NCBI GenBank assembly: GCA_018389105.1
Contig: JACATO010001558.1
Coordinates: forward strand, 1-64,000
Source of the DNA: Nautilus pompilius
Taxonomy: Eukaryota; Mollusca; Cephalopoda; Nautilida; Nautilidae
DNA length: 64,000 nucleotides
Direction: 5' to 3'
In this document: positions 22,601 to 35,253 of the stretch, piece after piece
Layout of the letters: every line of letters begins with the position of its first letter
How positions within the stretch are numbered: position 1 is the stretch's first letter
The notes under the pieces: generated by a model
The model's database searches: none
Seen by the model: the letters and a program-made list of their open reading frames with translations, nothing else
Told to the model about the DNA's origin: nothing
Position numbers and translations under genes: made by a program

Positions 22601-24628
22601 ATACTAATAATAAACTCATATGTACGAATACAAAAACTGGGAGAATTATACTTCGTGTTAACCACCAAACTAAGCATAACGCACAAAATTCCGTATGTTA
22701 ACAAACAGTTCGCAGCGTCCAGTCAGCACAAAAAATGGCGAAAATCAGAAACAGCGGAGTATTAAAATCTAGAATACGATTTTCAGAAAATTTTCTTGGT
22801 TTTAGAGACTTTCCAAAAATTAAAATAAAAGTACTTTTAACAAAAAAATCGAATCTTCTCTTTCTCAATAAACAAACCTTGGAATATTTGTCCAGACATG
22901 CCGAGAATAATTTCTAAGCTAATGATTTCGAAATAAATTTACAAGCCGATGCCGATGCACGAGTTTATTTGGTTTTCTTTTCTTTTCTCCCAAGAATGGA
23001 AATGCCAAACTCTCGGGCAAAGCTTTTGCAGCCGTTCAAGAGCCGTCTTGGTACAGAAATATTTAAATGACTTCCGAGGTGGATTGATATTCGATAATAT
23101 ATTCAACGGCAAATAAATTACTTATCTCCCACACCCTTAAAAGCCCTAACAATTAGCCGCGTAATTTATCATTGTCATCGGAATTTTTGAAACAGGAGAC
23201 TAGAGTTGCCTAGCAGGGATTCGCGTGCGGTTCTAGCTGAGCGCCGACGGTACAGAATTCTTGGCTAAGGCAACCGCAACAATTTAAGCAAATAATTGAA
23301 AAAAGCTGATTGATTCGACTTCGATCCAAGCGTGTTTGATGTGTCAGAACCTCGTACTGCCATTAACGTCAACCAAATAATCGTAGATCAAAACCTCTTC
23401 CTCTCTCCCCGCAGAGAGAGAGCTCCTGCCGATAGCCGGACCGGTACCGACTCCATCAACACGGCCTACACTGGTGACCAAAACTATTCTACCACCAGCA
23501 AACCTCACCAGAACGCTCATCTTGCGGTATTATTTTCGACTAAAGAGTAATACACTAACGAGAGAAATGCGTTAGTGATGAATCAGACCTAAGACAAATG
23601 CTTGAACGCCGCATTAGTCGTGGTATGATTAACCTAAGCAACGGCAAAACCAAAAAAGAAAAACACATCCGAGTTATTTCCGGAGACCTGGCGACGACAA
23701 TCGCAGGCCCGGCCGGGTGTTAAAGTGTTAAAGTGGTGTCCCGGTCAGCGGCTCGTGAGATGGGGCCCGGCTAGAAATAACACCTATTTATACTGGAGGC
23801 CCTTCCACGGCGAAGATAGCTTTTTTTTTTTTTTTACTGGTAAACGCGGGTTCTATCACTATAATAAACTCGTATAAAACACGCACACTCACCTGTATCG
23901 ACAATAAATTACAAATTAAGCATGCATGGCATCCACGCCTACTGACTGCCATAAACTAGATGCCACGCATCATTACATTACTGTGCAAGACGTACATTCA
24001 CTTGTGCCGCTGCATTTCTCGTAGCGAAAAAATACAAAAGCAGCATTCCTTTACGAATGTTTACCGTTTTTCAATAAAAACTAACAGATTACGACAAAGT
24101 CTGGAATCTACTTTCATTTTTATCTGAAGAACTAAAATGTTGGCAGTCAAAACCCTTTTTTTTGTTGTTGTTGTTGTTGTTAATCCTCCTATTTATAGAT
24201 ATCTCCGCTTTAATATCGAGTCGCAGTTGCTGCTTTAATTAGGTTCGCATTGTAATTAACCAATACTTTGTAATTCCCTCTGCCCTCTTTTGGGGAGTTC
24301 CTTTTTAACTTGTACGGAAACTACACCATAAACTTTTACAGAGTTCTTCGCTTTCGCCAGAATACCGAAAAACTGACACAGAGTTAGACTGCCTAAGCCG
24401 AGATATTGGTACCGGAAGGTCATCTGAGCCTCGTTTCTGAATCTAAGATGTTAGCGAACGGTTTAAGAGAGCAAACCTTCTCTTAGATGTCCTGAACTTT
24501 AATACGTAAAAAAAAACTCCAAGACCACCAGCTACTTCCCCTTTTACTTTAGTTTTATTTTCTTATTACTTATGTTGAAACGATCCCTTACAACGCTGAA
24601 AAAATATTTGTACAAAACACTCGTTATA
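19682..24628. other. Long gene-poor spacer
   Basis: No gene is recognised with confidence. A minus-strand 97-codon frame (20591-20884, beginning MGFLTKEKFHAIEKH) and neighbouring minus-strand sequence to about 21300 have a protein-like look and may be an old mobile-element open frame, but I cannot name it. A 132-codon plus frame (21799-22197) is arginine rich and probably chance. Simple repeats include a T-run at 23821-23835 and (TTG)n at 24163-24180. Confidence 0.35.
20591..20884 (-). other. Unidentified 97-codon minus frame, possible element relic
   Basis: The frame starts at ATG and reads a mixed, globular-looking sequence (MGFLTKEKFHAIEKHLAIPF at its start). Related-looking coding text continues in another frame towards 20400, which suggests a frameshifted relic. 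No zinc knuckle, reverse transcriptase or DDE motif is visible. A chance frame cannot be excluded. Confidence 0.15.
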
Positions 24629-25263
24629 CAGGGTGTTCCAAAAGTCTTGGGCACATTTGAAGTCCCCATATCTATTTAACTATGAATGGTAGTAAGATAA
24701 AAGTTGTGTCATTTTAAAGCTAATTACATTAATTTTTTTGTAAGGCTATTGATTTTTTTAGATATCTTTTCAGATTTTTTAGTTAATGGATAAATTGAGT
24801 GAGAAAGAGTCTGGTGACTTCATTTTCCAACAGGATGGAGCGCCACCACACTGGAGCCTCAGGGTTAGACAGTTTCTGAACATAAAACTGCCAGACAGAT
24901 GGATTGGAAGGTCTGGGCAGAATGATCACGATCTCATGTCCTGGCCACCCAGATCTCCAGATCTCACACCATGCGATTTCTTTTTGTGGGGATTTGTGAA
25001 AGGATTGGTATATGTGCCCCCTATTCCCAGAGACGTGGATGAGCTAAAGGCACGAATAACAGAAGCTGTTTCAACCATTGACAATGCAATGCTGGGACGC
25101 GTTTGGCAAGAATTGGACTATAGGCTTGATGTGTGTCGTGTGACCAATGGTGCTCACATTGAACATCTTTGAACATTCCATGTAAAAATTGAGATTACAA
25201 GCTTTCTGAATTTACCAGATGCGTTTTTATGTCAAAATGTGCCCAAGACTTTTGGAACACCCA
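24629..25263 (+). mobile_element. Internally deleted IS630/Tc1/mariner-type element
   Basis: Perfect 28-bp inverted repeats (24631-24658 and 25235-25262; outer end GGGTGTTCCAAAAGTCTTGG) bound a 635-bp unit. TA occurs on each side at 24627-24628 and 25264-25265, consistent with a TA target duplication. The interior holds a short AT-rich leader and a transposase fragment, but the region for the DNA-binding domain and first catalytic aspartate is missing. This is a deletion derivative that could move only with an enzyme supplied by a full copy elsewhere. Perfect ends suggest relatively recent activity or constraint. Confidence 0.92.
24786..25172 (+). pseudogene. C-terminal transposase fragment (DDE domain), 128 codons
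   Basis: The frame is open from ATG to TGA and covers only the last third of a DDE transposase. QQDGAPPHW holds the second catalytic aspartate (residue 17), and WPPRSPDLTPCDFFLWGFVK carries the region of the third (D59 or D64). By eye the gap is 41 residues to D59 or 46 to D64, longer than the 34 of classic mariner, so it belongs to a different branch of the superfamily. The tail (VPPIPRDVDELKARITEAV, then a VTNGAHIEHL end) is typical of these proteins. With the first aspartate and helix-turn-helix absent it cannot be catalytic. The lack of stops may mean recent deletion. Confidence 0.85.
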
Positions 25264-25265
25264 TA

Positions 25266-28200
25266 ACTTATGTTTGTGTATATGAACATCCATAAATATT
25301 CAATTTTGGTAATTACAAAATTAGAGTTAAAATAATGTTTTAGATTAAATTATGCAGAACAGACAACTCAATTCGTTAGTTAACTTAAGTTTAATCCGAA
25401 TAGAAATTTGAAAAGTATTAATTGCTATATAACTGAAATCCAAGCCTCGTAGATGTGAAGTTAAATGTTCTGTCGGAAGAAACATTTCAAAAACGTTGTC
25501 TCCAATATGACGACGTCGGAGCCGATTCACAATAGAGCTGTATTCCGACGGGGGGAATTGTATTTTTGTCGATTAACGATATTACCTGGCAACCTTAATC
25601 TTTTTCAGATTAGACGCACTAACGTTTAACATTAGAGATATCGTCTGAATTCCAAATTGGCAATTTCTGTGGGAAAGATTTGTGGTGATTCCACTCAGCG
25701 CCCGCCAAGAAAATGCGTGACACAAGCTTCAGTGTAAACAAATATCGATTATCGCTAAAGTAAGGGCGACTGTTAACAGGGAGAGAGAACGTAAAAAGCG
25801 GGGTTTACTAATAAAAGAACTCCTTAACATAATTCTAAAAAAAAAAAAAAAAATAATAGTGAAAAAACCGAGGTCATAATAGAACTATAACAGACAGCAA
25901 ATTCTTCACATTATTTCGTAAATTTTACAGCTATGCATAGAAAACGGTAACTGAATCACTAGTTCTGAGATTTTATTTCGCATGTAGGGAGAATGGTCGG
26001 TCTGCTAGTGATCCCGGATAGCACGGACGAACAACGATCCCAAACTAGTTCGTACACACAAAGAACGATCTTACACTATTTCAAACGGCCTTCGTTAGTC
26101 CACAGGCAGCAGTCTGTACAAACAAAGCTCTCTGTATCTATGGAGAGAGAGATGGCAGATTCCATACCAGTACTTTTTTTTATCTGTAGAAATATAACCG
26201 TGTTCTATATAATGCCACGGAGCTTTGGGTAAGCAAACTATTGGTGATAACGATTCTATATAATCCTAATTTTTGTTGTTGGTTGTCGAAAAGACCTAGT
26301 TAAACGTATTTCCTGCTGCTCTTTATCTGACATTAGAACAATGGTTACACCTTTTATGCCCGGAAATAATTTTACCAATTAGCAATGCCACTTGAGATTA
26401 TATATATTAGAGAGAGAGAGACGTTATAAAAGGTGCCTATGGGAAGGATAGCTGAAATTTTGTATTGCGGACATGTACATTTACAAAAAATGTATTGCGA
26501 ATTATATTCCGCACGCAGGACGAAAATCTCCAGTCTCTGTCAAAAAGAAAGATGTCATGCCCTAGTCTAGTTTGTCTGCAAAATAAAAAAAAAACAACCA
26601 ACAAATACCAGTTGATCTGTGGGCGTACAGTATTTTTTTGAAGCCACCGATCCATTCTTTTGGAAACTTAACCAAATAACTGTAGCACGTATTTCCCATC
26701 TCTCGGGAGCACGTGTTCCCAGTAATCATTCTTTTGAACGAAAGTGACGAGCTGAGGTTGTCCTTTCACTGAGACGAGTGGAAGCTAATGCACGGACAGA
26801 GTGATTACGGTTATCACTAGTAGTCAGGGCTCGAGGCCCGTCTTAGAAGACGGTGGAAACACGTGCTGGCGGGGTTCGCGGTCAAAGTCTAGTCGATGCT
26901 GAATGAGGCTTCTCAGGCCGATTTAGCTCAACACAGATAACTACTTTTTGTGGACACGTCGGGGTAACTCCCTCTGCAGTAACCTAGTTTCCGGAAGTTT
27001 CTTAGCTCCATTTGTCGCAAAATGAATCCACTCTTCATCCTCCCGTTTGTCAGCGCCGGGTTCTCAACAGAAAAATAAAATGTCTTCACAAAAAGAAAAA
27101 AAAAACACAACTTTCCAACCTAAATAATACTTTTATAATATATTTATATATTTTGAAACAGTTCTACCTTGTTGGAAATTAACCCTTTCTTGCTTAAAAC
27201 TCGTGCAACCAGTGCCGTTAAATAAATAGCAAGCCGATTCGCAATCGCACTGATTTCCCGTGGTTATGGCAGATTTGGTAGGTGTCGCGCACCGCGGTCA
27301 CGTGTTCAAACCATCGAGAGTCTCGTGCGACTATATGAGCTCTACTGAAGTAAAAGCTAACGTCCGTTTATAGTCGTAAAAAAAATTTTTTTTTAAATTA
27401 CATTTTAAAATTTTTTCTTTTTCTTTTTTTTTATTTATTTTATTTTTTTCTAAGTTTCCAGCTCGCGAGAACAGGTCTTACTGACACGTCAGACCACCAT
27501 TTCCGAGTCCAGCATTGTAACCTGCGATTAAAAACCACGCAATATTCAAATCTACTCTATTCACTTCCGAGGAGGACTCTCACAGCGAAAGTTAGAAAGA
27601 TAACGAAATACATTCGCGCGGTATTTCCAGAAGCCAATTATTTTTTTTTTTTTTAAGTAGCTAGAAGGTACGGATAGCGCTGGGGAATGAATGCGTGAGC
27701 CGACCTCGGGACGGACCATAATCAGGAATGGTTGGGGGAGGGGATTAGACATTCCGAATGCTTTGGTCTAATAATCATAACGGTAAAGCGATCCATGCGA
27801 GCAGTTTACAGGTATGATACCGGAGGGGATAGCCGCGCATCTTCCCATCCGGACTATATCAGGTGATTAGTTCTCTGTTCTGTGGTTATTAAGTTTCAAA
27901 GTCGGTAACACGGCTAGCCTGTTTCTGGCTCAAGAATTGGTCAGAGAGAGAGTTTCTATCTCATTTTCCGTGCAAAAAAATACTTCCTGCGCATTCCAGC
28001 AAAAGTTCCTGCGTCAATGGGATTCGTATTGTTCACTTTTGAACCCGCCCCGAACACCCGGAGTTTGCTGATTACATAATTAACTATTTACAGCTGTTCA
28101 TAATGGCGCACCCCCACTATGATGCACCTACCAAATCTGCCAAAAACGTTTGGCCTTTTCGTGTTAGGATGGGGCGCACTAACGGCTTGGCAGTATTGGG

Positions 28201-31200
28201 TCAGCATTCGCAGAGTGTGTAAATATATATATATATAAATCCTTCTTCCCTAGTAGACGGATGGTGTTTCAGGAAAAATAGTTGCATGGCAACAGAGAAG
28301 GCAGATGATTGCCACGGATGTAGTACAAAAAAAAACATATTCCCAGTGTTTAAGCACGTTTTAACGTTCCTGATCAGCAAACGCAATCTATATTTCTTGT
28401 GGGCAGTATACTATGCGCTGACAAACTGGGACTTTCCGAATAAAAACATATTCTAAAGAGAAAATTAAATTAACATGATGAATGGGCACTGTTAGTGCCG
28501 AATAATAAGAGCTGATGTCACAGAGTGCACGGACTGGATTTCCGACAATCATTCAATCATTTTTTTTCGATATGGGATGATTAGATTCTGGTTTTTGACA
28601 TTATATATCCTAAACGCTATATTAAAAAGGAATAAATAAAATAAATAAATAAATACTGTTTTTATAGTGACTTGGGAAGATGAACGTATGTAGATTTCAT
28701 GTTGTTTGTTTCATATACCCTATCGTGCACAAACAGGTCGCTACACCAGTGGTAAAAACTTACGCTTGTCTGATTCCATGGCAAATACAATCACTCAGTT
28801 CCGTCGGTTGGCTAGTCGAGTTGGACACTGCTCATTCAACTCCACGGGAGGTGGTCATGCAGTTAGATTTCGTTTTTGTTTAAAGTTTAAAATAAATAAC
28901 AACAATACTAATAATAATAATAGCCATCATCATCATCATCACATTCCCTAATCTCGGAATTATGATGGGGGGGACCCACAGCTCCCATAACCGGGAAAGC
29001 GTAAGACAGACAAACAGAAATAACCAGAGTAGCTAAGGAAGCTACTAATCCATGTAATCAACAACCCTCCCTCCACCCCCGTCTGGCTGTGTTACCAGTG
29101 GTGACAAAGTCTTAGCTCCTTAAAATGGCCCCGTCTTTCTGGTTATGGTTATAGTTGTATGGAGAGAGACAGGACGTCTGAATATTTACATAAAGACCAC
29201 CACGCCCTCTTCGAAACACCCATCCAACAGGTTTTTAAGCACACTAATTATAGTAGACTGTACAAAACTGTTAGGCGGACAGCTACTCCACGAACTGAAA
29301 AGTCAGCCAACTACGATTCTAAAATGATTTAGTACCACGTCCCCTCGAGAGCCTGATACAGCAGCAAAGCGCCACCTGTAAACCTCTGTTAGATCCCTGC
29401 ATGAAAAAACTGAAACTTTCCAGTCTTTGTGTGTGTGTGTTTTTTTTAAAAGCTCTGAACAACAATGATCTTTCTCGCCTTTGAACCCTCTCCGAACTAT
29501 CAACATCCTAAACAAGTAGTTCACCAATCCTCCTGTCCTAGACAAGTAATAATATATATATATATATATATTCCAAATAAGAAATAACCGGTAGCTAACT
29601 CGCAGTTTTGATTATCTTGGCTGCGGTTAATACATTTCTAACGTTGCCGGGTTAATAAACAGCGAGACTCGTCCTAAACTAGTTTTAAAGCATTTATTTA
29701 CAATTTGTTAATGCTCTCTTGATTGGAAATTGTTTTATAGCGTTTATTTTCTTGAATTCTCACAGATAAAATTACTTTAAATATAATAGAGTTGTATTTT
29801 GGTGGCATTAACGTGTAATATAACAGAGATGGCCAGCTGATTCAACCAGGATAAGACTTTGAGTGTCATCTACTTGAAAGACGAAGCAAATTTACAGCAG
29901 TCGTTCATAAAACAGATTGGTTTAAAAAGAAAAAGAAATCTATTAGGGTTTTGTAGACGTCTTTCTTGAATTCGACGTCTTCTGTCTAATCCGCCAGATG
30001 TTTTATCAGCTTCTGCGGCCGGGGGCGGGGGGGGGGTCTTATAAAATAAAAATTAATGTGACAAGTCGAAATAATAAAAACGAAAGTTACCAAAAACAAT
30101 CGTCTTAACTCCATTTCTACTACGTTTACTCTTCAGACCAGAATTCTAACAAACCGAGATCTCCATTTGGGTCGACAGACATCTTGCATACTCGAAGAAC
30201 AGCAGCCATTGAATCCCCCAACTTCTGGCAAAATCCGTATCTTTCTCCGTAAAAATGTCGTCAGACTCCGCGCATTAGCAATCCTGCCGGCGTATTTACG
30301 GACGATTTCAGTCTGATTTGGCGCGGATGCCAAAGATTCCTTCCTTCCTCGGCCCACCAACGTAGATCGGGAAACAATGCCGGTCTTCAGAATTAATCAT
30401 TCTCTGCGAAGTTGGATGTGGCTGCCGCAAAGAAAATCGTTGCAATTTTCCCAGTATATTTTATCGACTATATAATTAATACTATATATAAGTATATAGT
30501 GAGTGCCGCTTTTATACGCATTAACCAATATATATTTATTTTACTTACAGAGATATTTTGATCAATCCCTAGCAAAATATTACATGATAATAGTTATATG
30601 TATTTATTCCATAGATAGACCAAGTTAGTGTCTGTTACTTTTGTGTGACTATTCGGACCAAGAACCAACGAAAACGAGTAGTCAGTAAATAGTTGCTAAT
30701 TTCCAACAGTAACTATGCCAGCAGAGTGGCACGAAGCCGAGTAAAGAGGTATCTGAAATTGCAAAAGTTACAAACGGAACTCCCAGGGGACCGTTATTTG
30801 CATGATGTACACGGTTCAGAAACCAACGAACAGACGGAAACTGGACAAGAAGAGAACATTTGTTTGGAACTATAAAGATCAATTCTAGAAAGATAAACAA
30901 AGACCACACTGAGCCACAGGCATAAACGAAAACGTACGACAAAAAGATCATAATTCGGCTGTGAAAATTAAGAGCAAATGCGATTTAAAACAAATTCGAA
31001 ATATGAACTCATGATTCGGATAATAATCTGACATGAGTTTTCATATATCTTCCTTGCACAGAATAATAAATGAACAGCAGAGCAGTTTAGTGTGTGTCAA
31101 GGCAACCTGGGAAAAGCAGCTCTTGCCTTGAAAAAGCATCAGTGAAATTCTTAAAATCGTGACAGATCTACCCGTCACTTTGCTGGGAGAGGTGTTTATA

Positions 31201-32168
31201 ACACGACTGCTAAAAGAAAATTGTACGTGTAATTTAAGTCTGAAGTTTACTTCTTCTTCTTCTTGCTCGGATGACCGACCGCGAGGTCTGTCTCCACACT
31301 AACCTTGCTGGCAATTTTGGATGCTTCAGTCAAACCAAGCCCCCCGATGACGACCGTTTTAAATGTTTAGTCTGCTCTAAGCTGATCGTGGCTCTAATTA
31401 TTTTCCAACGGCTCTTAACTACGTGAGATGAATTCTCACGTCGTCGGTCTGTGGAGCACCGACAGCGCCGAACGTCTACGCCATGAATGCTACTACACTT
31501 AAGAGGTCACACCGGCTATCTTTTGGTGGGTGGGAGAGATGCCTGTCAGGGTTTTAACAGGGTAATTACTTAGTTATTTATTTTTTTTTTTTAACACACA
31601 AACTCTTACTTTTTCGTCTTCGTCACCCTCGCTGAGTTCCCGTCTTCGCGCTTTAAACTCATTTCATATCCGTCCGCGCCAACCGCCATTATCTGCTTTA
31701 ACTCGCGCCCCAACCGGTGCGCGCTCGTCGGAGCTCGTTTCGCTACCCGTTACCGCCGTGGATTACATCCCGTCCTGACCGATGCGAACTCAGGGAAGTG
31801 TGTGGTCCGGACTGACCACGGCCGTCATTGCGCTACCTTTGCATGCATGCATGCATGCGCACCAAAACGCCCAGACCAACAATCAAGCAAATTACCCGTG
31901 TCGTTCATTGTCTTTTGGGAGGGGAAGAGCGCAGCCGACGGTTAATCAACCCCGGGGGTGTGGGTACTTCTCAGAGGTTGGCTTTCGATAAGTCAGTACG
32001 GAGGAAAAGCGCCTACTCGAGTCGATTGTACATACGGGCCACATCTGCCAGCGCCTCTTACTACCAGAGGTTAAAGCTTCTTTATGACGTTTACCTGAAT
32101 AAAAAGATTAGCGACAAAATAAATTTAAAAAAAAAAAAACAACTTGTTTAATAATCTAATTTGTCCAA
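25266..32168. other. Long gene-poor spacer
   Basis: No gene is recognised. There are small frames below 100 codons only. Contents include A-runs (25838-25853), a T-rich patch (27388-27450), (TA)n at 28219-28235 and 29552-29571, a (CAT)n stretch at 28924-28941, an AT palindrome near 30474-30500, a GCAT tandem (31841-31858), and a possible SINE trace with B-box-like GTGTTCAAACC near 27302-27312. GC rises between 31620 and 32040 without an identifiable exon. Confidence 0.35.
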
Positions 32169-32374
32169 TAGGGGAGAAAACCGGTGGCCCCGGTTGTTTG
32201 CAGGGGTTAATTGTTACAGCGGCCGGTAAGTAATTCCTAATTAAACGCGGAGATGAGGCTGTAACTGACGTCATGTGTACGCCGGCTCGTCTACGAGTTT
32301 AATTAGGAATTACTTAGGGGCCGCTGTAACAATTGACCCCTGCAAACAACCGGGGCCACCGGTTTTCTCCCCTA
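32169..32374. mobile_element. Foldback (MITE-like) element, 77-bp inverted arms
   Basis: The left arm (32170-32246) and right arm (32297-32373) are reverse complements over 77 positions with only three mismatches that I can count; the loop between them is 50 bases. The outer end is AGGGGAGAAAACCGGTGGCC and the inner end GTAATTCCTAATTAAAC. A TA is present at both edges (32169-32170 and 32373-32374) and could be a target duplication of the Tc1/mariner type or simply part of the palindrome. There is no coding capacity. As RNA it would form a long hairpin. Confidence 0.9.
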
Positions 32375-34288
32375 CGATAACTTGTTTTTTTTTGCAAAAT
32401 TTTCGACGTCGCGCCTTTAAAAATCCGAGAAGACCAAAAAAAAAAAGGGGTGGGGTAGCGGTAAAATATCTGTACGAATGTCGGTCGGTCGGGCCCACTA
32501 ATTGAAACCGGATTCTTGGTTCAAGACTCGCAATTCAGCGCCATCCGAGTGAACAATTCCACTTCCCCGGAGTCGTAGTACCTGAACTGGGGTAAACAGT
32601 TCTGGCGACAGAGTGGTGTCGGTAATCTAGAAGGACGGGAAATCGTTAGGTTTCCGAGTCCTCGTGAATCATACCTGCCCCTTAGGTGTATTTATCCTCC
32701 GCTTCTTGTTGTTGTTGTTGTTGTTGTTTTTTAATTCACGTGATCGTAGTCCGCGATGAGCACCGAGAAAGCGACGCGAATCCGTGACGGACTCGCTCGC
32801 TACCTTTGATCTAGCATTTATGAGATTCATAGCCAGGCGTAAACCGATTCCTCTCCCACCCCCCACCAACTCCCGGTGCCTGTTCTAAAGGCGTCGAATC
32901 AGCAGAGGTTAGGCTTCATGCTGAAACTGTCGGCCTGAATACAATGCTCTTATTGCCTTTCCTTGGGCTCGGCTGAGTGACAGATCAAAAACACTTGCGT
33001 CTCTGACGGTAATAATAATAAATCACCAAGAGTGTTTCATTCAGGTTAAATTAAGTAAGACGGCGCCATCACCGCAGTACATTATGTGTATTACCTATGA
33101 AAAATATACCCGGAGCTGCCGGCTCCGTTGGGAGAAATTCACTCTTCAAAAATTCAAAGACATTAAATTAATATTCTTTGATCTGAACGATGAATCGTGT
33201 TTTTCTTCGCTTTACCTAAGTATTTGTATCGTTATATAATATTGCCAAACCCTGCAAAATAAAACTAAACTATTAGGTTGCCAATATAATATATTATTCA
33301 ATTTTTAAAAAAAAACGCCTGCAAATCCAAATACTTTTCAAATATATAGGATTAAACCATAGCTCTCCTGTCAAGAAGTACACAAATAGTTCTGTATGCG
33401 TCACTGCAGCAAGGTGACGTTCTGGAGACCATAGTTTTTATTTCACTTCAAAAATATTTAGAATTATTCTGCGGTATCGACAAAAAACATTCGCTTAATC
33501 ATTTTTAATTTGTAGGAATTTTATAACTGTTGGTTGGGAATGGTAGGGTTGGGCTTAATTATAAAGCAGCAACAAATGCTAATAATAAAGGTATGGACTT
33601 CAATGCATCTTCGATGACGATTCCGAGTCCGTTATTTACGATTATGCGCACACGAGGTTAGAAACCCGACGTCGTAGAGAAGAAGAAAAGACAAGTCTCT
33701 AAAACCGTATACATGGCACAGAACAGTAAAAGATTTATTCACGTCAACTATCGGGTTAAAAAACATGCGCATCACACCACGATGTTGCTACCGCCGTTGA
33801 GGGAAGTCACTGTCGATTGGCCTTCGTTCTCGGAGATGCGTCTGGGGGGGGGGGGAAGGGGGAGAAAGTGTCCGTCGTCGGCCCGGATATGAGAGGGGGT
33901 CGTAGGCGAGGTCGGTAGGATCCCCCCCTCCACACTCCATCTCTTGGCCACATAACGACTTACGGCGGATGCGTTTGCCCTTTACCCGTCAGCAGCCTGT
34001 CGCCGATGACAGAGCCAGCGATCCGTCTAGACCTTAGCTTTTATCGCATCCGAGTTGTCGTAATCTATAGAAAACAGTCCGCCCCATAATGGTAAGTGGT
34101 GGCGGGCTCTAAAACACACGGGTGATCGCCTCTTTCCATTCACAACCCCTGGTGGTTCGGCAGTGCGCATGCGTGACAACCTTTCGCTGGCGACCATTTC
34201 CGTCGTGGCAGCAGTCATCGCCATCCAGCGACGAGCAGACACCGTCTCGCCACGATTTGGTGCCGGTGCACGGTGTCAGCTTCGCGGA
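32375..34288. other. Spacer, no gene recognised
   Basis: Holds (TTG)n at 32706-32728, a C-run/G-run region near 33845-33862, and a CpG-bearing stretch at 33800-34290 that includes TGCGCATGCGTG (NRF-1-like, 34164-34175). Overlapping frames of 60-122 codons at 34027-34490 show no motif. Confidence 0.35.
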
Positions 34289-35253
34289 CACTGGTTGGCC
34301 ACTTTATTGGGGCCTGTTTACACTTTCAGAGAGACTCGGGCCCGCCTGGCGTCAGCGGGTGCTACAGCGGCCCCGACACTTCCGCTTGTGGGCAGCCCCG
34401 AGAGGTCAGCCGTTCGAGTTTATCGGGGTTAGCGACGGGGAGGTAGAAAATGGAGGAGGTGTCTGCAACGAGAAGGAATTACGGCGGTAGAAAGGAGGAG
34501 CAGAAGTAGTTAGATGGGGTAGTAAGGTCTAACCATAATCAAACACTAAACAAAACTGAGGGGGGGGGGCATTCCGTGCTGGGCAATCCTCACCCATCAT
34601 CCCCAGCCGTAAGCTCGCGAAGATGGTTGAGACGATGGCGGTAGGAAAGCGTCGGGGTCACCAGCGTGAAAAGCCGCCTTCTGAGGACGACTGGTGAGGC
34701 GTGATGCGGTATTACGAGTCACGCTTCACCACCCACAGTTCTTTTCTCTTTTTTTTGTGCAAAGACAGAAGAAAGCAGATTTGGAGACAGCCACACAAAT
34801 CATCAGATCCCTCTTTTGGCGGCCCGAGTGTCGACTGTCTCCCGCTGATCGCTTCAGAGAGCGGAATGTTCGCCAAAGCTTGTCTCAGCGCCATTCCCAC
34901 CCGGGCGCGTTTGTTAATGCTCCAAGCGCATGCACCCCGTTTGGGGTAGTTACTTCCAAGTCGACACCACTGCCATCCCATCCACCTTAGCGGCTTCAGC
35001 ACGGTCTGAAGAGCACGGCGGAGACTTCAGGTATCAGCCATGGCTAAGAGCAATCCCATCAATTCGTTCCAATGAAACATTAGACTGATCCGCCATCACG
35101 ATCCCCTGCCCATCTGGCTTCGCGCAGTACGTTCAGTATTAATGACAACATCCCACAGGACGCCTTGCAGCATCACTTTCTGTCACAAGTGTTGCCCAGG
35201 CAGAAGGCGCCCGCCCAATCCGGCATAAGTCCTCATAAAGTAGCCAGCCAGTG
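34289..35253 (+). mobile_element. Degenerate Tc1-like transposon (subfamily A, copy 2)
   Basis: The ends are inverted: the left reads CACTGGTTGGCCACTTTATT and the right, on the opposite strand, CACTGGCTGGCTACTTTATG. Internal sequence matches the element at 5449-6550: CTGGGCAATCC...CCCCAGCCGT (34580-34613) and a coding relic equivalent to VTNVKRRL (here VTSVKSRLL, near 34656). An ESRFTTHSS-like segment follows near 34715. Frames are broken and part of the DDE region is missing or unreadable. The flanking dinucleotides are no longer TA, so this is an older or more mutated copy. Confidence 0.85.

Noticed and set aside
23440-23500. LTR retrotransposon primer-binding-like phrase CACTGGTGACC
   Set aside because: No flanking long terminal repeats, gag or pol motifs were found around it.
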